From NCBI GenBank assembly GCA_913774625.1, contig CAJYHL010000010.1, forward strand, positions 124,001 to 188,000: a stretch of DNA of 64,000 nt, given 5' to 3'. A program made the position numbers and the translations under genes. Shown here piece after piece: positions 1-10,571 of the stretch. Each line of letters opens with the position of its first letter. Positions within the stretch are counted from its first letter, which is position 1. Under the pieces are notes generated by a model. That model made no database searches and was not told where the DNA came from. It was given only the letters and a program-made list of their open reading frames with translations. Origin of the DNA: an uncultured Acidovorax sp. (GTDB lineage Bacteria; Pseudomonadota; Gammaproteobacteria; Burkholderiales; Burkholderiaceae_C).

Positions 1-1
1 G

Positions 2-391
2 CAGGCCGAGCACAGCTACCTGGCCAAGTACGAAGAGCTGCGCGCCCGCAACCCCTGGCGCCCCCAGCTCACTGCCGCGCAGATCGCCGAGGTGGCGCCC
101 GCCGTCCACCCGGTGGTGCGCACCCACCCCGAGACGGGCCGCCGCGCGCTTTTCGTCAACGAGCACTTCACCACGCGCATCGTCGGCTGGCCCGAGGACG
201 AGAGCCGCGACCTGCTGGCCCAGCTGTTCGCCGCCGCCGTGAAGCCGGAATTCGTCTATCGCCACCAGTGGCAGCCGCACGACCTGGTGTTCTGGGACAA
301 CCGCTCGGTCCAGCACCTGGCCGCCGGCACGCCCGACAGCGAGCGCCGCAAGCTTTTCCGCACCACGGTCGAGGGCGATCTACCCTTGTGA
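2..391 (+). CDS. TauD/TfdA-family Fe(II)/2-oxoglutarate dioxygenase, C-terminal part (5' end outside window)
   Basis: Open frame from base 2 to TGA at 391; HPETGRRALFVNEHFTTRIVGWPEDES and HQWQPHDLVFWDNRSVQHLA are typical TauD C-terminal motifs. Confidence 0.85.
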   Translation, partial: QAEHSYLAKYEELRARNPWRPQLTAAQIAEVAPAVHPVVRTHPETGRRALFVNEHFTTRIVGWPEDESRDLLAQLFAAAVKPEFVYRHQWQPHDLVFWDNRSVQHLAAGTPDSERRKLFRTTVEGDLPL

Positions 392-475
392 CCCACGCTG
401 GCTGAGCGGCCCCTGCGGCCCACTCACTCTCACTTTCCGATAGCTGCAGGCACCCGTCTTGCGGGCGCCCGGGCT

Positions 476-1564
476 GTGTTGTCCTCGAAGAAACTAAAAA
501 GGTCGTCGTCCATGCACCATCGCTCATCCACACCCGCCTGGCAGGGCCTCACCCGCCGCGCCGCCACCTTCGCCACGGTGGCTGGCCTGCTGGCCGCGGG
601 CCTGATCGCTCCCGGCATGGCCAGGGCCGAAGAGGGCAAGCTGCGCATCGCCCAGCAGTTCGGCATCGTCTATCTGCTGCTCAACGTGGCGCAGGAGCAG
701 AAGCTGATCGAAAAGCACGGCAAGGCGGCGGGCGTGGACATCCAGGTCGAATTCCTGCAGCTTTCCGGCGGCTCGGCCGTGAACGAGGCGCTGCTGTCGG
801 GCAGCATCGACATCGCAGGCGCCGGCGTGGGACCGCTCTTCACGCTGTGGGACCGCACGCGGGGCCGCCAGAACGTCAAGGGCGTGGCCTCGCTGGGCAA
901 CTTCCCCTACTACCTGGTCAGCAACAACCCCCAGGTCAAGACCATCGCCGACTTCACCGACAAGGACCGCATCGCGCTGCCGGCCGTGGGCGTGTCGGTG
1001 CAGTCGCGCGTGCTGCAGTTCGCATCGGCCAAGCTCTGGGGCGACAAGGAATTCAACCGCCTCGACAGGCTGCAGGTGGCGGTGCCGCACCCCGACGCGG
1101 CGGCGGCCATCATCAAGGGCGGCACCGAGATCACCGCCCACTTCGGCAACCCGCCGTTCCAGGAGCAGGAGCTGGCGGGCAACCCGAAGGCCCATATCGT
1201 GCTCAATTCCTACGACGTGCTGGGCGGGCCGTCCTCGGCCACGGTGCTCTACGCCACCGAGAAATTCCGCAAGGAGAGCCCCAGGACCTACAAGGCCTTC
1301 ATCGAAGGCCTGAACGAGGCCGCGCAGTTCGTCGCCGCGAACCCCGAGAAGGCGGCCGACATCTACCTGAAGGTGACCGGCGCCAAGACCGACCGGGCCC
1401 TGCTGCTCAAGATCATCAAGAACCCCGAAGTGCAGTTCAAGGTGCAGCCCGAGAACACCCTGGGCCTGGGCCAGTTCCTGCAGCGCGTGGGCGCCATCAA
1501 GAACAAGCCCGAAGCGCTCAAGGACTATTTCTTCGACGACGCGCTGACCGCTCGCGGCAGCTGA
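476..1564 (+). CDS. ABC transporter substrate-binding protein, NMT1/SsuA/TauA-like
   Basis: 362 aa ORF with signal peptide; periplasmic binding protein sequence; followed by ABC ATPase and permease. Confidence 0.8.
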   Translation: MLSSKKLKRSSSMHHRSSTPAWQGLTRRAATFATVAGLLAAGLIAPGMARAEEGKLRIAQQFGIVYLLLNVAQEQKLIEKHGKAAGVDIQVEFLQLSGGSAVNEALLSGSIDIAGAGVGPLFTLWDRTRGRQNVKGVASLGNFPYYLVSNNPQVKTIADFTDKDRIALPAVGVSVQSRVLQFASAKLWGDKEFNRLDRLQVAVPHPDAAAAIIKGGTEITAHFGNPPFQEQELAGNPKAHIVLNSYDVLGGPSSATVLYATEKFRKESPRTYKAFIEGLNEAAQFVAANPEKAADIYLKVTGAKTDRALLLKIIKNPEVQFKVQPENTLGLGQFLQRVGAIKNKPEALKDYFFDDALTARGS

Positions 1565-1598
1565 AGCCGGTGGGCGCGGGAAGGATGAAAGGAAAAGG

Positions 1599-2630
1599 GT
1601 GCGAGCGATGCTGAGCATGCAACAACGCCTGGGACCGATGGCCGCTGCGCTGCTGGAGCGCGTGCGGGAAGAGATGGGCCCTTACGCCGACGGCGCTCCG
1701 GAGGGACCTGCGCCGCTGGCGCTGTCTTCTGCGGCGCAGGTATCCCGCCCGCAGGGCGATGCGGAAGCCGGCACGCAGGCCGGGTCGCCCCTGCTGCGCG
1801 TCGAGGGCGTCAGCATCGACTACCGCACGCCGCAGCGCGCCGTGCGGGCCACGCATCGCGTAGGCTTCGACGTGCATGCGGCCGACCGCCTGGTGCTGCT
1901 GGGCGCTTCGGGCTGCGGCAAATCGACCCTGCTCAAATCCATCGCCGGCTTCATCCCGCCCAGCGAAGGGCGCATCCTGCTGGACGGCAAGGCGGTGACG
2001 CGGCCCGGCCCCGACCGCGTGGTCGTGTTCCAGGAATTCGACCAGCTGCCGCCCTGGAAGACCGTGCGCGAGAACGTCATGTTCCCGCTGCTCGCATCGC
2101 GCCGCGTGGGCCGGGCCGAGGCCGCCGAGCGCGCCGCGCTCTATCTGGACAAGGTCGGCCTCGCGCCCTTCGCCGACGTGCATCCGCACCAGCTCTCGGG
2201 CGGCATGAAGCAGCGCGTGGCCATCGCCCGGGCTCTCGCCATGCAGCCGCGCGTGCTGCTGATGGACGAGCCCTTCGCCGCGCTGGACGCGCTCACCCGC
2301 CGCCGCATGCAGGAAGAGCTGCTGGCGCTGTGGGAGGAGTTCCGCTTCACGCTGATCTTCGTCACGCACTCCATCGAAGAGGCGCTGGTCGTGGGCAACC
2401 GCGTGGCCATCCTCTCGCCCCATCCGGGCCGGCTGCGCGCCGAGATCAACAGCCACCAGTTCGGCCTGCACAGCCTGGGCGGCGCCGAATTCCAGGCCAC
2501 CGCCCAGCGCATCCACCGCCTGCTGTTCGACGAGCCCGCTGCCGGCGCGCCCGGCTCCGCCGCTGCCGACGCGGCCCTGCTGGCGCAGCGCGCCGCCGGC
2601 CCACTCCTGCCTTTCCGCATCGCCATATGA
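1599..2630 (+). CDS. ABC transporter ATP-binding protein (SsuB/TauB family)
   Basis: Walker [10 protein letters not shown], signature [15 protein letters not shown], Walker [14 protein letters not shown]. Start may be 1608. Confidence 0.9.
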   Translation: MRAMLSMQQRLGPMAAALLERVREEMGPYADGAPEGPAPLALSSAAQVSRPQGDAEAGTQAGSPLLRVEGVSIDYRTPQRAVRATHRVGFDVHAADRLVLLGASGCGKSTLLKSIAGFIPPSEGRILLDGKAVTRPGPDRVVVFQEFDQLPPWKTVRENVMFPLLASRRVGRAEAAERAALYLDKVGLAPFADVHPHQLSGGMKQRVAIARALAMQPRVLLMDEPFAALDALTRRRMQEELLALWEEFRFTLIFVTHSIEEALVVGNRVAILSPHPGRLRAEINSHQFGLHSLGGAEFQATAQRIHRLLFDEPAAGAPGSAAADAALLAQRAAGPLLPFRIAI

Positions 2631-3568
2631 CTGCCGCCGCCAACGTCCCCCGCTCCTCCTCCACCTCCGCATTCGCCTTCGCCGGCGCCGCAGCGGCGGC
2701 AGCGCCGCGCACGCCCCCGATCCGGCCCGAGGTGGAGCACGCCCTGCCGCCCCTGGAAGGCATCGCCCCCGAACGCCCGCTGCCCTGGGCCGCGCGCCTG
2801 GCGCAGCACGAGGCGCTGCGGCGCCTGGCCATCCTGGCAGTGCTGGCCGTGCTGTGGGAGGCCGTGGCGCGCTGGCAGAACAACGACCTGCTGCTGCCCA
2901 CCTTCCTGCAGACCGCGCGGGCCCTGTGGGAGGGCCTGGCCAGCGGCGAGCTGGTCGCCAAGACCGCCATCTCGCTCACGGTGCTGCTCAAGGGCTATTT
3001 CGCCGGCATCGCGGGCGCCTTCCTGCTGACCACGCTGGCCGTGTCCACCCGGTTCGGGCGTGATCTGCTGTCCACCCTCACCGCCATGTTCAACCCGCTG
3101 CCCGCCATCGCCCTGCTGCCGCTGGCGCTGCTGTGGTTCGGGCTGGGGCAGGGCAGCCTGGTCTTCGTGCTGGTGCATTCGGTGCTGTGGCCGCTGGCGC
3201 TCAACACGTATGCCGGCTTCCAGGCCGTGCCCGAGACGCTGCGCCTGGCCGGACGCAACTACGGCCTCACGGGCATCCGCTACGTGCTGCAGATCCTGGT
3301 GCCGGCCGCGCTGCCCGCCATCCTGTCGGGCCTGAAGATCGGCTGGGCCTTCGCCTAGCGCACGCTGATCGCGGCCGAACTGGTCTTCGGCGCCTCGTCC
3401 GGACAGGGCGGCCTGGGCTGGTACATCTTCCAGAACCGCAACGAGCTCTACACCGACAAGGTCTTCGCCGGCCTGGCGCTGGTCATCCTCATCGGCCTGC
3501 TGGTGGAAAGCCTGGGCTTCCACACGCTGGAGCGGCTGACGGTGCGGCGCTGGGGCGTGCAGCGCTGA
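2627..3568 (+). pseudogene. ABC transporter permease (SsuC/TauC family) interrupted by an in-frame TAG at 3356-3358
   Basis: ATG at 2627 overlaps the ATPase stop (ATGA). Translation runs to ...SGLKIGWAFA*, then continues in the same frame as RTLIAAELVFGASSGQGGLGWYIFQNRNELYTDKVFAGLALVILIGLLVESLGFHTLERLTVRRWGVQR* to 3568. Confidence 0.85.
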
Positions 3569-3589
3569 GCGCCGGCTGCTTCGAGGGCA

Positions 3590-4579
3590 TCAAGGCTGCG
3601 CCAGCAGCCGCTGTCCGGTGTGGTGGTCGGTGATCAGGGTGCTGATCCAGCCGCCGCGCACGGCTGCGCGGATCGCCTCGAACTTGCGCGGGCCGCCCGC
3701 CACGCCGATGCGGCGCCGCGTCTTCAGGATCTGCGCCGCGGAAATGCCGATGACCCGGTCGTCGAACGAGGTCCGTATCGGCCGGCCGTCCGCATCGAAG
3801 AAGCGCATGCAGACGTCGCCGACCGCGCCGGCCTGCTTGAGGTCGTGCAGGTCCTGCTCGCTGAATACGTTGCCGCTTTCACGCAGCATGCGCGACGGCG
3901 GGATGGCGCCTATGCCCATCAGCACGGCGGAGAGATGCTCGAAATGCCCGATCGCCTGCCGGCAGGTCGGGTCGGCCAGCAGCGCCTGCTTGGCCTCCAG
4001 GCTCTGCACCACGCCCGGCGCCAGCATGAAGACCGGCTCCGCGTGCGTGAGTTCGGCCAGATGTTCCGTGAGCCGGGTGGCGAAGCGCTGGGCGACCGGA
4101 ACGCCCACCCCGCCCAGTGCCTGCACGATGTGCTGCGTGGCGCCCGGGCCGGTGGGCCGCATGGCGTTGACGGCGGCCAGCAGCGTGGAGCTCCAGGAGG
4201 ACACCCCCACCGACTCCATGGCGGGCAGGGTCAGCTCCAGATAGCTGGCGACGGTGGAGCCCAGCGCGCGTGCGATGTCGTCGTCGTTCTGCTGCGCGGA
4301 CTCCTCCACGCTGACGAGGACCACCTCGTCCAGGCCGTAGCGGTCTTCCAGCCGGATCTCGTCGTCGGCGTGGATGCCTTCGGGCACATGGACCGTGATC
4401 TTGACGATGCCGAGCTGCTCCGCCTGCTTGAGCAGGCGCGATACCCGGGCCTGGGAGAGTCCGAGCTGCTCGGCGATGCGGGCCTGGCCGATGCCGCGCT
4501 CGTGGTACATGCGCGCGATGCGGGTTGTCAGCCGCAGCAGGCCGGGCGAAGCGGAACGGGCGGTGACCATGGATTTCAT
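3590..4579 (-). CDS. SorC/DeoR-like sugar-binding transcriptional regulator
   Basis: N-terminal HTH (MYHERGIGQARIAEQLGLSQARVSRLLKQAEQLGIV) plus SorC-type sugar-binding domain; start 4579 or 4570. Confidence 0.85.
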   Translation of the reverse strand: MKSMVTARSASPGLLRLTTRIARMYHERGIGQARIAEQLGLSQARVSRLLKQAEQLGIVKITVHVPEGIHADDEIRLEDRYGLDEVVLVSVEESAQQNDDDIARALGSTVASYLELTLPAMESVGVSSWSSTLLAAVNAMRPTGPGATQHIVQALGGVGVPVAQRFATRLTEHLAELTHAEPVFMLAPGVVQSLEAKQALLADPTCRQAIGHFEHLSAVLMGIGAIPPSRMLRESGNVFSEQDLHDLKQAGAVGDVCMRFFDADGRPIRTSFDDRVIGISAAQILKTRRRIGVAGGPRKFEAIRAAVRGGWISTLITDHHTGQRLLAQP

Positions 4580-4650
4580 TATCGCAGGCACCTTGCCGGC
4601 CTCCCGCCAGGCGGAGCGCACCGCCGCGCCTGCCGGGAGCGCCGCAGCCT

Positions 4651-5418
4651 TCACCAGCAGACGAACCCACCGTCCACGATCAGATCGACGCCGGTGCAGA
4701 ACGACGCGGCGCGGCTGGACAGGAAGACCGCCGGGCCCACCAGCTCATCGACGGTCGCCATGCGGCCCAGAGGCGTGTCGCGCTCGAAGATCTTGACCTG
4801 CTCGGCCACTTCCGGGCGCAGGTTCATCGGCGTGGCGGTGTAGCCGGGGCTGATGCTGTTCACCCGGATGCCGCGGTCCGCCCACTCCATGGCGAGGCTC
4901 TTGGACAGGTGCATGACCGCCGCCTTCGAGCTGTTGTAGTGCGCCTGCAGCAGCCCGCGGTTGACGATGCTGCCGGACATCGAGGCGATGTTGATGATCG
5001 CGCCCTTGCGGCGCGGCAGCATGACCCGGGCCTGGGCCTGGCAGCTCAGGAAGACGCCGTCGACGTTGACCGCATGCACCTTGCGCCACTGCGCGAACTC
5101 CATGTCCTCGGCCGGCGCGGCATTGGCGATGCCGGCGGCATTCACGCCGATGGTGAGCGCGCCCACGTCCTTCTCGGTGCGCTCGACCGCTCCGCGCAGG
5201 TCGTCCGCGCTGGTCACGTCGCCGGCCTGCGCCAGCGCGCGGCGACCCAGGGTGCGGATCTTCGCGACGGTTTCTTCCATGCCGGCTTCCTGCTGAGGCA
5301 GGTCGAAGCAGGCCACATCCGCGCCGGCCTGCGCCAGGCCGATGGCCAGCCGCTGGCCGATGCCGCTGCCGGCGCCGGTCACCAGCGCGACCTCTCCGCT
5401 CAAATCGAAAAGCTCCAT
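4651..5418 (-). CDS. SDR-family NAD(P)-dependent oxidoreductase
   Basis: MELFDLSGEVALVTGAGSGIGQRLA (TGxxxGxG), ...YNSSKAA catalytic motif. Confidence 0.9.
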   Translation of the reverse strand: MELFDLSGEVALVTGAGSGIGQRLAIGLAQAGADVACFDLPQQEAGMEETVAKIRTLGRRALAQAGDVTSADDLRGAVERTEKDVGALTIGVNAAGIANAAPAEDMEFAQWRKVHAVNVDGVFLSCQAQARVMLPRRKGAIINIASMSGSIVNRGLLQAHYNSSKAAVMHLSKSLAMEWADRGIRVNSISPGYTATPMNLRPEVAEQVKIFERDTPLGRMATVDELVGPAVFLSSRAASFCTGVDLIVDGGFVCW

Positions 5419-5495
5419 GTTTCGGACTCCTGTTGTTGGTATCTGTTGCGAAGGCGGTGAAAGCCGTGAAGGCGTTGGCGCCGCCCTTGGTTCGT

Positions 5496-7010
5496 TCAGG
5501 CCACGGCGAGCTCCATCACCCGCTGGCTGCTGGCTTCGGCGCGCGGCAGCACGCCCTGCACCCGTCCCCGGGCCAGCACCACGACGCGGTGCGCGAGCCC
5601 CAGGACCTCGTCCAGGTCCGAGCTGACGACGATGACGGCCATGCCCTCGCGCGCCAGCTGGGCGATCACCTCGTAGATCTGTGCCCGGGCGCCGACGTCC
5701 ACGCCGCGCGTCGGCTCGTCGAGGATGATGACGCGCGGCCCGCGCGCCACCCATTTGGCGATCACCACCTTCTGCTGGTTGCCCCCGGACAGCGCGCCGG
5801 CACGCTGCTGCGGCCCGCCCTTGATGCGCAGGCGCTCGATCAGCGCCTCGGCGTAGGCGAGGCCGGCCTTGGGCCAGAGCCAGCCGGAGGGCGCCACGTT
5901 GTCGAAGTTGCTGTAGGCGAGGTTTTCCCAGATCGAATGGTCCAGCACCACGCCCAGGGCCTTGCGGTCGTCGGGCACCATGACCACGCCCTGCCGGATC
6001 ATGTCTTTGGGGGCCGCCGGCCGCACGGCTTCTCCGAAGACGCGCAGCGTGCCGCTGGCGATCGGATCGACGCCGGCGATGGCGCGCATCGCCTCGGTCC
6101 GGCCCGCACCCGCGATGCCGGCGAAGCCCAGCACCTCGCCTGCGCGCACGGCGAAGCTCAGGTCGCTGAAGCTGCCGTCCGGCGCGCTCAGGGATTCGAC
6201 AGCCAGCGCCACCGGCGCGGTCTCCGGCGGCACCGGGATCTCGGGAAACAGGCGGTCCACGCTGCGGCCCACCATGTCGCGCACCAGCATCGCGGGCGGG
6301 ACCTGGGCGGTTGCGTGCGAGGCCACGTGCTCGCCGTCGCGCAGCACCACGACGCGGTCGCAGATGCGGGCGATCTCCGCCAGGCGGTGGCTCACGTAGA
6401 TGAAGGAGACGCCCTCGCGCTTGAGGCGGTGCACCTGCTCGAAGAGCCGGTCGGTCTCCTCGTCGCCCAGGGCCGCCGTCGGCTCGTCGAGGATCAGCAG
6501 CCGGGCTTCGAGCGTCAGCGCCTTGGCGATCTCCACCTGCTGCTGCGCCGCCACCCGCAGCGTGCCCACCTTGCGGGTGGCCGGAACGTCCAGCCCCAGC
6601 CGCTGCAGCTGCGCCTGGGCGCGCTGCACCATGGTGTCCATGTCGACGCGGCCGTGCTTCATGAGCAGGCGGCCGACGAAGATGTTCTCGGCGATGGTCA
6701 GTTCGGGCAGCAGCCGCATTTCCTGGTGGATCAGGCCGATGCCGGCACGCAGCGCATCGGCCGGGGATTGCGGCGCGTAGGGCCGGCCCTGCCAGGTCAT
6801 GCTCCCGCCCGGGTCGGGGCGCAGCAGCCCCGCGATCAGCGCGGACAGGGTCGATTTGCCGGCGCCGTTCTCGCCGAGCAGCGCCACGCATTCGCCGGGG
6901 CGCACGTCCAGGTCCACGCCCTTGAGCACGGTGACCGACCCGTAGGTCTTGGCGATGCGGCGAACGCAGAGGCCACCGTGGTCCGCTTGAATGTCTGCTG
7001 GGGGTTGCAT
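5496..7010 (-). CDS. Sugar ABC transporter ATP-binding protein, two ABC domains (RbsA/XylG-like)
   Basis: Walker A GENGAGKST in domain 1; second domain with LSGGNQQKVVIAKW and VIILDEPTRGVDVGA. Confidence 0.92.
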   Translation of the reverse strand: MQPPADIQADHGGLCVRRIAKTYGSVTVLKGVDLDVRPGECVALLGENGAGKSTLSALIAGLLRPDPGGSMTWQGRPYAPQSPADALRAGIGLIHQEMRLLPELTIAENIFVGRLLMKHGRVDMDTMVQRAQAQLQRLGLDVPATRKVGTLRVAAQQQVEIAKALTLEARLLILDEPTAALGDEETDRLFEQVHRLKREGVSFIYVSHRLAEIARICDRVVVLRDGEHVASHATAQVPPAMLVRDMVGRSVDRLFPEIPVPPETAPVALAVESLSAPDGSFSDLSFAVRAGEVLGFAGIAGAGRTEAMRAIAGVDPIASGTLRVFGEAVRPAAPKDMIRQGVVMVPDDRKALGVVLDHSIWENLAYSNFDNVAPSGWLWPKAGLAYAEALIERLRIKGGPQQRAGALSGGNQQKVVIAKWVARGPRVIILDEPTRGVDVGARAQIYEVIAQLAREGMAVIVVSSDLDEVLGLAHRVVVLARGRVQGVLPRAEASSQRVMELAVA

Positions 7011-7092
7011 GTTCGGGCAGGAAGAAGGAATCGAAGGACGCCGGCGCGCCGGGCGCCGCCCCGCTGGGGCCGGTGCCCGGGCGTGCCGCGGG

Positions 7093-8031
7093 TCAGGGGT
7101 GCTGCTTGATGAACTGGTCCACGTTGGACTTCAGCGTCAGCTTCGCGTCCGTCGGCTGGTCCTTGGCCACCGGCTTGCCGGCGAGGATGCTGGTCACGGC
7201 ATCGACGGCCATCTTGCCCATGGTCCAGGTCTGCTGGGTCGCGGTGGCGTCCAGCGTGCCGTTCTTGACCGCGACCAGGGCGCCGGGGTCGCCGTCGAAG
7301 CCGACCACCCACACGCGCTGCGGCAGCTTGGCGAGCTTGACCGCCTGGGCTGCGCCCATGGCGATGCCGTCGGCCTGGCCGATGATGACGTTGATCGAGG
7401 GGTCGCGCTGCAGCATGTCCTGCGCGATGCGGTTGCCTTCGTCGGCCGACCAGCGCTCGGTCCACTGATGCTGGGAGATCTTCATGCCGCAGGAGGCCAG
7501 GCCTTCGGTGAAGCCCTTGGTGCGATCGACCTCGGGCGTGGTGCCCCGCTGGCCGTGGATCATCACCGCCTTGCCCTGGCCCTTGGTCTGCTCGCAGATC
7601 CACTTGCCGAGCTCGGTGGTCGCCGCCACCGACTGGCCGTATATGAAGGCGTCGCCCGGGTTGGTCGGCACGTTGCGGTCCACGTTGACGACCGGGATGT
7701 TGGCGGCGCGCGCGGCGCGCACCGGCACGGCCGCAGCCGTCGCGCCGGCGGGGATGTAGATCAGCGCGTCGATCTTCTGCGCGATCAGGTCCTGGATCTG
7801 GTTGACCTGGGTGGTGGCGTCGCCCTTGGCGTCCACGGTGACCACCTTGTAGCCCTGCTCCTTGCCGTGGGCTTCGACGCCCTGCTTGATCATGTTGAAG
7901 AAGTCGGCCTGCAGGTTGGCCACGGCCAGGCCGATGGTCTTGCCCTGGCCCGGGGCCTGCGCCTGGGCGGCGGCGCTGCAGAGGGCCAGGCCGGCGGCGG
8001 CGGCGAGGGCGAGGCGGCGGATTTTGAACAT
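7093..8031 (-). CDS. Sugar ABC transporter substrate-binding protein (RbsB-like)
   Basis: MFKIRRLALAAAAGLALCSAAAQAQ signal peptide; KTIGLAVANLQADFFNMIKQGVEAHGKEQGYKVVTVDAKGD. Confidence 0.92.
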   Translation of the reverse strand: MFKIRRLALAAAAGLALCSAAAQAQAPGQGKTIGLAVANLQADFFNMIKQGVEAHGKEQGYKVVTVDAKGDATTQVNQIQDLIAQKIDALIYIPAGATAAAVPVRAARAANIPVVNVDRNVPTNPGDAFIYGQSVAATTELGKWICEQTKGQGKAVMIHGQRGTTPEVDRTKGFTEGLASCGMKISQHQWTERWSADEGNRIAQDMLQRDPSINVIIGQADGIAMGAAQAVKLAKLPQRVWVVGFDGDPGALVAVKNGTLDATATQQTWTMGKMAVDAVTSILAGKPVAKDQPTDAKLTLKSNVDQFIKQHP

Positions 8032-8075
8032 GTCTGTCTCCTGGTTGGATGGTGGGGTTTTGTTGGTTTCGTTGC

Positions 8076-9059
8076 TTATCGGAGCTTGCGCTTGTTGGCG
8101 TCGACCATCACGGCCAGCACGATGACGACGCCGATCACGATCTGCTGCACGAACGGCGAGGTCCCCACGAGGTTCAGGCCGTTGCGCAGCACACCGATCG
8201 TCAGCACGCCCATCAGCGTGCCGAAGATGCTTCCCACGCCGCCAGCCAGGCTGGCGCCGCCGATCACCACCGCGGCGATGGTGTCGAGCTCGTAGCCGAG
8301 GCCGCCGCTGGGCTGCGACGAATCCAGGCGGGTGGACATGACCACGCCCGCCAGTCCGGCCAGCAGGCCGCACATGGCGTACACCCCCAGGGTGATCCGC
8401 TTGACCGGCAGGCCGGCGAGCCGGGCCACTTCAGGGTTGCCGCCGATGGCGTAGAGCGCCCGCCCGCCTGCGCGGTACTTCATGTAGATCTGGCCCAGCA
8501 CGAACAGCACCAGGAAGAGCGCCACGGTCGCCGAGAGAAAGCCGAAGTAGCGGGTGATGGAGAGCCCGGAAAACCACTCCGGATAGCCCACGATCTGGCT
8601 GCCGTCGGTGATCAGGTTGGCCAGGCCCCGGGCGATGGACATGGTCGCCAGCGTGGCGATGAAGGGAGGCAGGTTGCTGCGCGTGATCAGCAGGCCGGAG
8701 AACGTGCCGCACAGCGCGCCGACCACCAGTGCGGCCACGATGGCCAGCGGCATCGGCACGCCCTGCACGTTGCTGGCCCAGCCCATCACCATCATGGACA
8801 CGGCGAGCACCGAGCCCACCGACAGGTCGATGCCGCCGATCACGATGACCGCCGTCATGCCCAGGGCCAGGATGCCCAGCACGGTGAGCTGGTCGATCAC
8901 GTTGAGCAGGTTGCGCGTGCTCAGGAAGACCTCGGAGCTCAGCGAGAACACGATGCACAGCACGATCAGGCTGAGCGCGGGGACATGGGCCGTCAGCCGT
9001 TCCGTCCATGCGGAGGCGGGCGATCCGGCCTTGGCCGGGGAATGGGGGGAAGTAGCCAA
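8076..9059 (-). CDS. Sugar ABC transporter permease (RbsC-like); probable TTG start
   Basis: GILALGMTAVIVIGGIDLSVGSVLA and GLGYELDTIAAVVIGGASLAGGVGSIFGTLMGVLTIGVLRNGLNL motifs; no closely placed ATG, TTG at 9059. Confidence 0.88.
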   Translation of the reverse strand: MATSPHSPAKAGSPASAWTERLTAHVPALSLIVLCIVFSLSSEVFLSTRNLLNVIDQLTVLGILALGMTAVIVIGGIDLSVGSVLAVSMMVMGWASNVQGVPMPLAIVAALVVGALCGTFSGLLITRSNLPPFIATLATMSIARGLANLITDGSQIVGYPEWFSGLSITRYFGFLSATVALFLVLFVLGQIYMKYRAGGRALYAIGGNPEVARLAGLPVKRITLGVYAMCGLLAGLAGVVMSTRLDSSQPSGGLGYELDTIAAVVIGGASLAGGVGSIFGTLMGVLTIGVLRNGLNLVGTSPFVQQIVIGVVIVLAVMVDANKRKLR

Positions 9060-9088
9060 GAGTGACTCCTGTGTGCGAATGGATTGCG

Positions 9089-10558
9089 TCAGCGCGGCTC
9101 GCGCAGGCGCGCGCGTTCCACGGCATGCAGCCAGCGCCGGCGCTGGCTGGCCAGGTCTTCGGATGCAGCGGGCGCATCGCTGGCCTGCTGGGCGCGCGGC
9201 AGGGCACGGAGGTCGTCCCACGACCAGAGGCCGGTGCCCAGCCCCGCCAGGTGCGCTACGCCGAGGGCCGACAGCTCCGGATCGGTGCAATGCACCACCG
9301 GCCGGCCGATGAAGCCCGACAGCAGCTGGCGCAGGTGCGCGTTGCGCGAGGGCCCGCCATCGACCAGCAGGCGCGAGACCCGCACGCCGCTGGCATCCAT
9401 CGCGGCCAGCACGTCGGCGACCTGGTGGGCGATCGATTCCAGCGCCGCCGCGAAGAGCTCGTTGCGCGTGGTCTTGAGCGTGAGTCCGGCCAGCAGGCCG
9501 ACGGCGTGCGCGTCCCACCAGGGGGCGCCCAGGCCGGAGAAGCCCGGCACCAGCATGATGCCGTCGCTGGACGTGCGCGCCGCGATCTGCGCGGCCTCGT
9601 CGCTGCCGATGCCGAACAGCTCGCCGATCCAGCGCAGGGTGGCGCCTGCAGCGCGGATGTTGCCTTCCAGCGCCTGCGCAGGCCCGTGGCCGGCATCCCA
9701 GGCCACGGTCAGGCACAGGCCCTGGTGCATCGGGGCGTTGCCCGGTGCCAGGCCCATGACCGAGGAGCCGGTTCCCATGGTGGCCTTGACCTCGCCGGGC
9801 TGGTAGGCGCCGTGCGCGAACAGCGCGGCATGCGAATCGGCCATCACTCCGGCCACCGGCACGCCGGCGAGCGCCGGATGCAGCAGCCCGGCATCGGCGA
9901 GCCGGCCGACCGAAGCGACGACGCGCGGCAGCGCGACGCGGGGAATGTGGAAGAGTTCGAGCAGGCCGTCGTCCCACTGGAAGGTATGCACGTCGAGCAG
10001 CTGCGTGCGCGAGGCGTTGCCGACTTCGACCACCGCCCCGGCGCCGAGCCGGTGCAGCAGATAGGCGTCGATCGTGCCGGCGACCAGCTCGCCCGCGCGG
10101 CTGCGCTGGCGGCCGGGGTCGATGCCGTCGAGCAGCCAGCAGATCTTTAGCGCCGAGAACATCGGGTCCAGCGGCAGGCCCGAGCGTTCCCGCACGTAGG
10201 CATCCACGCCCGCCGCCTGGGCGAGGCGATCGCGCAGGGCCACCGTGCGCTGGTCCTGCCAGCTCAGCACGGGGGTCAGGGCCTGGCCGGTCTTGCGGTC
10301 CCAGACCACGGCGGATTCCCGCTGGGTGCTGAGCCCGACGCCGGCCACGCGCACGCCGTCAGCCCGCGCCAGGCAGTCGCGCACGGCGGCCTGCACGCTG
10401 GCCCAGATCTCCTCTGCGTCCTGCTCGACCCAGCCCGGCTGCGGATAGCGTTCGCCCAGCGGCACGGCCGACTTGGCGACGATGTGGCCATGTTCATCGA
10501 CCAGCACGCACTTGGTGGCGCTGGTGCCTTGATCGATGGCGAGCAGGCAGTTCTTCAT
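9089..10558 (-). CDS. FGGY-family carbohydrate kinase (xylulokinase/glycerol kinase-like)
   Basis: MKNCLLAIDQGTSATKCVLVDEHG; C-terminal LLVDGGPSRNAHLRQLLSGFIGRPV. Confidence 0.9.
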   Translation of the reverse strand: MKNCLLAIDQGTSATKCVLVDEHGHIVAKSAVPLGERYPQPGWVEQDAEEIWASVQAAVRDCLARADGVRVAGVGLSTQRESAVVWDRKTGQALTPVLSWQDQRTVALRDRLAQAAGVDAYVRERSGLPLDPMFSALKICWLLDGIDPGRQRSRAGELVAGTIDAYLLHRLGAGAVVEVGNASRTQLLDVHTFQWDDGLLELFHIPRVALPRVVASVGRLADAGLLHPALAGVPVAGVMADSHAALFAHGAYQPGEVKATMGTGSSVMGLAPGNAPMHQGLCLTVAWDAGHGPAQALEGNIRAAGATLRWIGELFGIGSDEAAQIAARTSSDGIMLVPGFSGLGAPWWDAHAVGLLAGLTLKTTRNELFAAALESIAHQVADVLAAMDASGVRVSRLLVDGGPSRNAHLRQLLSGFIGRPVVHCTDPELSALGVAHLAGLGTGLWSWDDLRALPRAQQASDAPAASEDLASQRRRWLHAVERARLREPR

Positions 10559-10571
10559 GGGATGCCCGTGG

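Noticed and set aside
524-1618. 364-aa minus-strand ORF opposite the SBP gene
   Set aside because: Antisense shadow of a convincing coding frame in very GC-rich DNA; composition Arg/Ala/Gly/His-rich, no domain.
4651-6891. 746-aa ORF on minus strand
   Set aside because: Only its C-terminal 255 aa (SDR from 5418) is real; the upstream part is an out-of-frame reading of the ABC ATPase gene.
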